Assembly (NCBI GenBank): GCA_012838875.1
Contig: DUOL01000025.1
Coordinates: forward strand, 1-11,374
Length of the DNA stretch: 11,374 bases
Origin: Bacteroidales bacterium
GTDB lineage: Bacteria; Bacteroidota; Bacteroidia; Bacteroidales; WCHB1-69
Reading direction: 5' to 3'
A program made the position numbers and the translations under genes. Below, piece after piece: positions 6,352-11,374 of the stretch. The notes beneath the pieces were generated by a model that saw only the letters and a program-made list of their open reading frames with translations, had not been told where the DNA came from and ran no database searches. Position 1 is the stretch's first letter, and each line of letters begins with the position of its first letter.

Positions 6352-6381
6352 TAGATAAAAATTTCAAAAATAGATAAAAAT
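6352..6381 (+). repeat. 11-bp direct repeat in the rpmB leader
   Basis: TAGATAAAAAT occurs at 6352-6362 and again at 6371-6381, 19 bases apart, and the second copy runs into the rpmB start codon. It lies wholly in the presumed 5' untranslated leader. Its meaning is unknown; it may be a chance product of A-rich sequence. Confidence 0.4.
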
Positions 6382-6616
6382 GTCACGAGTTTGTCAGATT
6401 ACAGGTAAAAAAGCACAGAGAGGAAATAAAGTTTCGCATTCAAATATCAAAACTAAAAGAGAATTTCATCCTAATTTACATACAAAAAAATTCTATGTTC
6501 CGGAATTAGATGATTATGTCGTATTGAAAGTATCTGCAAAAGGAATGCGTCATATTAATAAAAAAGGTGTCTGGAAATCTATTATTGAAGCCTATGAAAA
6601 AGGAATTCTTAAATAA
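6380..6616 (+). CDS. rpmB: 50S ribosomal protein L28
   Basis: This 78-residue protein is L28 of the large ribosomal subunit. The N-terminus MSRVCQITGKKAQRGNKVSHSNIKTKREFHPNL is typical, followed by KKFYVPELDDYVVLKVSAKGMRHINKKGV. It has one Cys (position 5) and lacks the second pair of a zinc-ribbon form. It has its own promoter element (6326-6333) and is closed by a strong terminator 29 bases after its stop, so it is a single-gene unit. In many Bacteroidota rpmB is followed by rpmG (L33) and a short DUF4295 gene; neither is present here. Confidence 0.97.
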   Translation: MSRVCQITGKKAQRGNKVSHSNIKTKREFHPNLHTKKFYVPELDDYVVLKVSAKGMRHINKKGVWKSIIEAYEKGILK

Positions 6617-6645
6617 TTATTCTCGATAAATTTATCCTATAAATA

Positions 6646-6683
6646 AAAAAGAGACTACTTAAACAAACAAGTAGTCTCTTTTT
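6646..6683 (+). terminator. intrinsic terminator after rpmB
   Basis: A perfect 15-bp inverted repeat, AAAAAGAGACTACTT and AAGTAGTCTCTTTTT, encloses an 8-base loop AAACAAAC, and the right arm ends in five T. This is a textbook rho-independent terminator for rpmB. The symmetric A and T runs would let it work in both directions, although no gene converges on it. Confidence 0.9.
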
Positions 6684-6737
6684 AGTACAATAAATTAACT
6701 CTTTTTTCGTATTTATTCTATTCTAAATGACTAAATT

Positions 6738-9233
6738 TTGAATCGACAAATAACACTTCTCTTTTTTTTCATTTTCTCATTTTTACTTGTCTCCTTTGGA
6801 CAAAAAGAGGCAACTATTTATGGAAAGATTATTGACGAGTATCATCAGCCTATCGGGCAAGTGTATATTTTAGTCGATTCGTCCATAAATTACGCTACCG
6901 TTTCCGATAAGAATGGAGAATTTGAATTAAAAATATCTCCACAAAAAACAACAAAAATTACGCTAAAGCACATAACTTACCGCGATACTTCCGTTACACT
7001 CACTTTAACTGCAGGCGAAAAGCGAATACTCTCTCTTCAGTTGCAACCGAAGGGGGAGCAGTTACCGGTTTTCAACGTACGCTCGCACCACGATGACGGC
7101 TTCGTACGCATAGACCCGCAACTCACCTTTAAATTACCTTCGCCGACCGGAGGAGCGGAATCGCTCATTAAAATGCTTCCCGGCGTCTCGTCTACCAACG
7201 AACTAACATCACAATATAACGTTCGCGGTGGAAATTATGACGAGAATTTAGTTTATGTCAATAATGTTGAGATTTATCGTCCTTTTTTAGTACGAAGCGG
7301 ACAACAAGAAGGATTAAGTTTTGTAAATACCGATTTAACAAATCAAGTTAAATTTTCAGCGGGAGGATTTGAAGCAAAATATGGAGACAAAATGTCGTCA
7401 GTCCTTGATGTACAATATAAAAAACCGACCCGCTACGCAGGCTCGTTCTCTGCAAGTTTCTTAGGTGCAACCGCCCACGCCGAAGGAAAAATTAAAGATT
7501 CATTCACTTATCTTCTTGGAATACGATATAAAGCAAATGCCTATCTCCTTAAATCTATGGAAACTAAAGGCGATTACAAACCCCGCTTTTTTGATACGCA
7601 AATATTGCTCTCATGGAAAGTGTCTAAAAAAATCGAACTCAATTTCTTAGGCAATTTTGCTAAAAATAGATACCTCTTCACCCCTTCCAACCGTGAAACG
7701 AGTTTCGGAACAATTAATGACGCTAAACGACTTACCGTCTATTTCGACGGGCAGGAACTGGATACATACGAAAACTATTTAGGAGCATTAACTTTACAAT
7801 ATCTTATTAATGATAAAAACAATCTCCAATTTATCGTTTCCTCCTACTATGCAAAAGAGACTGAATGCTACGATATTCAAAGTCAATATTGGTTAAGTGA
7901 TATTGAAGCGGACATGGGAAGTAGCGATGAAATAGCTCAAGAAGTTTCTGTTCGCGGAGTGGGCACCTATTTGGAACATACTCGCAACTACCTTACCGCT
8001 GTTGTCTCTTCCGCCAACCTTATCGGTGAACACAAACTGTATCGTAATAAGTTGCTTTGGGGCGTTAAAGTGCAAAATGAAATTATTAATGATAAGATTA
8101 AAGAGTGGCAACTGCTCGACTCGTCCGGCTACAACTTACCTCATCAAATCCCCACAAGCGGCGGTTTTGGAGAAGAAGTTGCCTTAGATGACCCGTCCCG
8201 ACTCCTATTACCATTTTATTTTTTAGCATCAACAAACCTGTTAAATACATACCGCATCAGTGGTTTTATACAAGACACGTGGTATATTGACGGAGATAGT
8301 GCCTCCCGTTTTCTGCTGAATAGCGGAATCCGATTTCACTATTGGACCTACAATAATGAAGTTACGTTTTCGCCGCGAGTAAACTTTATTTATAAACCGC
8401 GTTGGAAACAAGATTGGAAATTTCAACTAAAAACAGGTTACTATTACCAACCTCCATTTTATCGCGAAATGCGATTCGTATCCGGAGAGTTAAATAAAAA
8501 TATAAAATCACAACGCGCATTTCATATTGTGTTAGCGTCCGATTATAATTTTAGAATTTGGAAACGCCCATTCAAATTAATTACTGAAATCTATTACAAA
8601 TATTTAGATAGATTAATTCCGTACTCCGTTGATAATATGAAGATTATATATAGCGGTGAAAACAATGCTGTCGGCTACGCAACCGGAATGGATATCAAGT
8701 TGAGCGGAGAATTTATCGAAGGGCTGGAGTCGTGGATTTCACTTTCACTTATGAAAACGGAAGAAGATATTTTGAATGACAGCTACATCGACAAAGATGG
8801 CAAAGAGGTCAAACCCGGTTATATACCTCGTCCTACGGACCAGCGTTTCGCAATTAATCTATTTTTTCAAGATAAAATACCGACATTTCCACAGGTACGA
8901 GTACACCTCAACTTTGTTTTCGGGAGTGGCTTGCCCTACGGAGCGCCCAACTCGGAAAGATATTTGCAAACGTTAAGAAATACTTGGTATCGGCGAGTTG
9001 ACATTGGCTTTTCCTATCTATTTCTTGAACAAAGCCGCGACAGAATGAAACACAAAAATAAATTTATACAATCTATAAAGAATGCACAAATATTTTTAGA
9101 AGTATTTAACCTGCTGGGGACCAACAATGTCGCATCACACTTTTGGGTTTCAGATTTGGAAAATCATCTCTTCCCTGTCCCCAATTACTTAACGCCACGA
9201 ATTATCAACCTTAAATTTGCAATTGAGTTTTAA
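6738..9233 (+). CDS. TonB-dependent outer-membrane receptor with N-terminal carboxypeptidase-regulatory-like domain
   Basis: This 831-residue protein is an outer-membrane transporter driven by TonB; its substrate cannot be told from sequence. It has an N-terminal signal peptide (hydrophobic stretch at about 5-21), a carboxypeptidase-regulatory-like beta-sandwich (about 25-105), a plug (about 125-230, with LPSPTGGAESLIKMLPGVSS and QYNVRGGNYDENLVYVNNVE), and a beta-barrel to the C-terminal Phe, ending NLKFAIEF as outer-membrane proteins do. It is shorter than SusC proteins (about 1000 residues) and has no SusD partner beside it, so it is an orphan receptor rather than part of a glycan utilization locus. 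No ATG is in frame before the signal peptide: the frame is closed by TAA at 6732, leaving TTG at 6738. An ATG at 6727 is out of frame by one base. The promoter is not clear. Confidence 0.92.
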   Translation: MNRQITLLFFFIFSFLLVSFGQKEATIYGKIIDEYHQPIGQVYILVDSSINYATVSDKNGEFELKISPQKTTKITLKHITYRDTSVTLTLTAGEKRILSLQLQPKGEQLPVFNVRSHHDDGFVRIDPQLTFKLPSPTGGAESLIKMLPGVSSTNELTSQYNVRGGNYDENLVYVNNVEIYRPFLVRSGQQEGLSFVNTDLTNQVKFSAGGFEAKYGDKMSSVLDVQYKKPTRYAGSFSASFLGATAHAEGKIKDSFTYLLGIRYKANAYLLKSMETKGDYKPRFFDTQILLSWKVSKKIELNFLGNFAKNRYLFTPSNRETSFGTINDAKRLTVYFDGQELDTYENYLGALTLQYLINDKNNLQFIVSSYYAKETECYDIQSQYWLSDIEADMGSSDEIAQEVSVRGVGTYLEHTRNYLTAVVSSANLIGEHKLYRNKLLWGVKVQNEIINDKIKEWQLLDSSGYNLPHQIPTSGGFGEEVALDDPSRLLLPFYFLASTNLLNTYRISGFIQDTWYIDGDSASRFLLNSGIRFHYWTYNNEVTFSPRVNFIYKPRWKQDWKFQLKTGYYYQPPFYREMRFVSGELNKNIKSQRAFHIVLASDYNFRIWKRPFKLITEIYYKYLDRLIPYSVDNMKIIYSGENNAVGYATGMDIKLSGEFIEGLESWISLSLMKTEEDILNDSYIDKDGKEVKPGYIPRPTDQRFAINLFFQDKIPTFPQVRVHLNFVFGSGLPYGAPNSERYLQTLRNTWYRRVDIGFSYLFLEQSRDRMKHKNKFIQSIKNAQIFLEVFNLLGTNNVASHFWVSDLENHLFPVPNYLTPRIINLKFAIEF

Positions 9234-9247
9234 AAATAGGAAAACCG

Positions 9248-9255
9248 TATCTTTG
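9248..9255 (+). promoter_or_regulatory. Bacteroidota -7 promoter element upstream of miaB
   Basis: TATCTTTG matches TANNTTTG exactly and is followed by CA, as in the rplU and rpmB elements. It begins 14 bases after the receptor stop codon. A partial -33 element, ATTG at 9222-9225, is 22 bases upstream. Its position argues that the miaB start is the ATG at 9294, not the earlier one at 9264. Confidence 0.7.
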
Positions 9256-9293
9256 CAAACTAAATGATTAACTTTTTTCCTAACCTATCTTGC

Positions 9294-10610
9294 ATGAAAA
9301 AACTATATATAGAAACGTACGGGTGTCAAATGAATGTTGCTGATAGCGAGGTTGTTGCGTCTATTTTAGCCGAAGATTATGAAATAACTCACTCCATCGA
9401 AGAGTGCGATTTACTATTGCTTAACACCTGTTCTGTTCGTGATAACGCAGAGCAACGTATTCGCAAAAGGTTGCGTGAGTTTAAAGCACTTAAAAAACAA
9501 AACGGTTCGTTACAAATCGGCTTGCTGGGCTGTATGGCTGAGCGTATCAAAGAACAGTTATTAAACGAAGAAGAGGTCTTAGACTTTATTGCCGGTCCGG
9601 ACGCCTACCGCCAACTTCCGAAGTTAATTAAAGAATCGTCTTGCGGCACCGTTCAATTCGATGTAACGCTCTCAAAAACTGAAACTTACGAAGATATTAT
9701 TCCGATTCGATATGACACGAACGGAATTTCTGCCTTTGTATCTATCATGCGAGGCTGCAACAATTTTTGCTCTTACTGCATTGTTCCCTACACGCGTGGA
9801 CGCGAACGCAGTAGAGAACCGAACTCCATCTTACAAGAGGTTACAGATTTAGTAAATCATGGCTATAAAGAGGTTACTTTGCTGGGGCAAAACGTCAATT
9901 CCTACTATTGGAAAGACGATAATAGAGAAATTTCCTTTGCTAATCTAATCGAAGATGCGGCTAAAATATCACCTGAATTACGTGTTCGTTTTGCCACGTC
10001 TCACCCGAAAGATATCTCCGATGAGTTAATACATGTTATTGGAAATCACAGTAATATATGCTCTTACATTCATCTCCCTTTTCAGGCTGGCAGTAACGCC
10101 ATGTTAAAGCGAATGAATCGTGTTTACACTCGCGAATATTATTTAGAACGTGTGGCTACGATTCGAAGAATCATTCCCGATTGCGGTCTTTCGACCGATA
10201 TTATTGCCGGCTTTTGTGGTGAAACGGAAGAAGACCATTTGCAAACCCTCGATTTAATGAAAACCGTTGAGTTTGACTCTGCTTTCATGTTCAAATATTC
10301 CGTTCGTGAGGGCACTTTAGCAGCAAAAAAGTTCATTGACGACGTCCCCGAAGAGACAAAATTAAGGCGACTTAATGAAATTATCAATCTTCAGCAGCAG
10401 TTATCATTAAAAAGCAATCAGCGTGATATCGGCAAAGAGTTTGAAGTCTTGGTTGAAGGGGTTTCTAAACGGTCTAAAGAAGAGTATTTCGGTCGCACCT
10501 CACAGAATAAAGTTGTTATCTTTCCAAAAAAAGATGCCGAAAAAGGAGATTATGTGCAGGTTAAGGTTGAGAGCTGCACCGCCGCAACGTTAAAAGGAAA
10601 AATAGTGTAA
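9294..10610 (+). CDS. miaB: tRNA-2-methylthio-N6-dimethylallyladenosine synthase
   Basis: This 438-residue radical-SAM methylthiotransferase adds a methylthio group to N6-isopentenyladenosine-37 of tRNAs reading UNN codons, converting i6A to ms2i6A. The N-terminal methylthiotransferase domain holds three cluster Cys: C11 in YGCQMN, C46 in NTCSVRDNAE and C80 in GCMAER. The radical-SAM domain has CNNFCSYC at 155-162 (C155, C159, C162) for the second [4Fe-4S] cluster, then IVPYTRGRERSR, LLGQNVNSY and ATSHP, with the STDIIAGFCGETEEDH region beyond. A C-terminal TRAM domain (about 375-438) completes it. NTCSVRDNAE and RGRERSR point to MiaB rather than RimO or MtaB. An upstream in-frame ATG at 9264 would add ten residues but would sit almost at the expected transcription start, so 9294 is chosen. 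folA follows after 27 bases. Confidence 0.95.
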   Translation: MKKLYIETYGCQMNVADSEVVASILAEDYEITHSIEECDLLLLNTCSVRDNAEQRIRKRLREFKALKKQNGSLQIGLLGCMAERIKEQLLNEEEVLDFIAGPDAYRQLPKLIKESSCGTVQFDVTLSKTETYEDIIPIRYDTNGISAFVSIMRGCNNFCSYCIVPYTRGRERSREPNSILQEVTDLVNHGYKEVTLLGQNVNSYYWKDDNREISFANLIEDAAKISPELRVRFATSHPKDISDELIHVIGNHSNICSYIHLPFQAGSNAMLKRMNRVYTREYYLERVATIRRIIPDCGLSTDIIAGFCGETEEDHLQTLDLMKTVEFDSAFMFKYSVREGTLAAKKFIDDVPEETKLRRLNEIINLQQQLSLKSNQRDIGKEFEVLVEGVSKRSKEEYFGRTSQNKVVIFPKKDAEKGDYVQVKVESCTAATLKGKIV

Positions 10611-10615
10611 CTTCT

Positions 10616-10623
10616 CAATTTTG
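10616..10623 (+). promoter_or_regulatory. imperfect -7 element upstream of folA
   Basis: CAATTTTG differs from TANNTTTG at the first base only and lies 22 bases before the folA ATG, in the 27-base gap after miaB. It could give folA a short-leader transcript of its own, but read-through from miaB is equally possible. Confidence 0.3.
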
Positions 10624-10637
10624 CTTTTCACCAAAAA

Positions 10638-11150
10638 ATGAACAACATACGGAATATTACTCTTATTGCAGTCGTAGGCAACCATTTTGAATTGGGATAT
10701 CAAAATCGGCTTTTGTGCCATTTGCCGAAAGATTTGCACCATTTTAAATCGTTAACGCTCAATCACACGGTGGTTATGGGGCGTAAAACTTGGGATTCAC
10801 TCCCTATAAAGCCGTTGCCGCAGCGCCGAAATATAGTTCTTTCCCGCCGACAACAGTTGACTTTGTCCGGTGCCGAAGTTTTCAATTCCATTAATGAAAT
10901 TTTAGCGGCTACGCAAAACGAGCCCGAGCTCTTCATCATAGGCGGAGCGTCCATTTATCAGCTTTTTTTGCCTCTTGCCAATAAGCTCCATTTGACAAGG
11001 GTTTTGTCCGACTTTCGGGCGGACGTTTATTTTCCTGAAATTGATTTTAACGCTTGGCAATTAGTTCATGAGGCGAAGGTGCCAAAAGAGAAGGAAAATC
11101 CATATAATTTCACATTTCAGACCTACGAAGCGAAGGCTACTATTGATTAA
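10638..11150 (+). CDS. folA: dihydrofolate reductase
   Basis: This 170-residue enzyme reduces dihydrofolate to tetrahydrofolate with NADPH in the cytoplasm. Family signatures are ITLIAVVGNHFELGYQNRLL at 7-26, LPKDLHHFKSLT at 29-40 with Asp32 as the active-site acid, VVMGRKTWDSLP at 45-56, RRNIVLSRR at 63-71, FIIGGASIYQLFLP at about 99-112 (the Gly-Gly that contacts NADPH) and LTRVLSDFRADVYFPEID near the end. The residue two before Leu-Pro, Trp22 in the E. coli enzyme and Tyr in Bacteroides sequences I recall, is Cys27 here. Length is normal (about 160-170). No thymidylate synthase gene is nearby, although thyA-folA pairing is common. It lies 27 bases after miaB on the same strand and is the last gene before the right-hand repeat. 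Confidence 0.94.
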   Translation: MNNIRNITLIAVVGNHFELGYQNRLLCHLPKDLHHFKSLTLNHTVVMGRKTWDSLPIKPLPQRRNIVLSRRQQLTLSGAEVFNSINEILAATQNEPELFIIGGASIYQLFLPLANKLHLTRVLSDFRADVYFPEIDFNAWQLVHEAKVPKEKENPYNFTFQTYEAKATID

Positions 11151-11239
11151 AAACAAAAAAAGATTACTAAATAGCTGACAGTAAAGCTAATACCATATTT
11201 TTCAACAAATAATCAAAATAATAATTTTATTTTTTATTA

Positions 11240-11374
11240 GGGCGTGCCCCCTCGCTACGCTCGGGGTCGGCGCCCGGTTACAAGTCCGCGGGCACAAGCC
11301 GTGGGGTCGCAAGGCGGCAAAAAGAGCTTACAAGCTCGCTTTTTTGCCGCCGCGTCCCCAGCGGCTTCCGCCCT
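11240..11374 (-). repeat. GC-rich structured 135-bp repeat, right copy
   Basis: This is the inverted copy of 11-145, with three differences, and it runs to the last base of the window, so it may be cut. The two hairpins correspond to 11240-11275 (GGGCG..CCCC with GGGG..CGCCC) and about 11296-11367. It starts 89 bases after the folA stop. The AT-rich gap 11151-11239 before it shows no gene or convincing terminator, only a 5-bp TAGCT/AGCTA inverted repeat. Transcription leaving folA meets this copy from the same end as transcription leaving the deacetylase gene meets the left copy. One difference (A at the partner of left position 78) breaks a base pair in the long stem. Confidence 0.9.

Overview
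This window reads as an AT-rich chromosomal segment from a Bacteroidota bacterium, most likely of the order Bacteroidales. The evidence is the short primary sigma factor without region 1.1, repeated TANNTTTG promoter elements with few Shine-Dalgarno sequences, a large TonB-dependent receptor with an N-terminal carboxypeptidase-regulatory-like domain, and a Bacteroidota-type polysaccharide deacetylase. I see no rRNA, tRNA, CRISPR array, transposase or phage gene. The content is mostly housekeeping.

Layout. The two ends (11-145 and 11240-11374) are copies of one GC-rich 135-bp repeat in inverted orientation, differing at three positions. Because both ends of the window fall in this repeat, the window may be a complete contig broken at dispersed repeats. 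From about 214 to 3255 three genes lie on the minus strand, in transcription order: a small PDZ-less HtrA-type protease lipoprotein, the primary sigma factor rpoD, and a polysaccharide deacetylase family protein. From 3396 onward everything is on the plus strand: rplU-rpmA-aroK (L21, L27, shikimate kinase), a fused formimidoyltransferase-cyclodeaminase (ftcD), rpmB (L28) with a strong terminator, a TonB-dependent receptor, miaB (tRNA ms2i6A synthase) and folA (dihydrofolate reductase).

How the genes work together. There is no single pathway. The ribosomal proteins, rpoD and miaB serve gene expression; aroK, ftcD and folA serve chorismate and folate one-carbon metabolism; the protease, receptor and deacetylase act at the cell envelope. 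The -7 elements upstream of rplU, ftcD, rpmB and miaB match the promoter class read by the sigma factor encoded here.

Points worth a second look are the flanking inverted repeats, both placed and oriented the same way behind outward-transcribed genes; the HtrA protease without a PDZ domain; a TonB receptor lacking an ATG start but one T away from having one; the aroK Gly-Gly-Gly motif written as nine consecutive G; a Cys at the usual Trp position in DHFR; and rpmB not followed by rpmG. I found no convincing undescribed multi-gene system.
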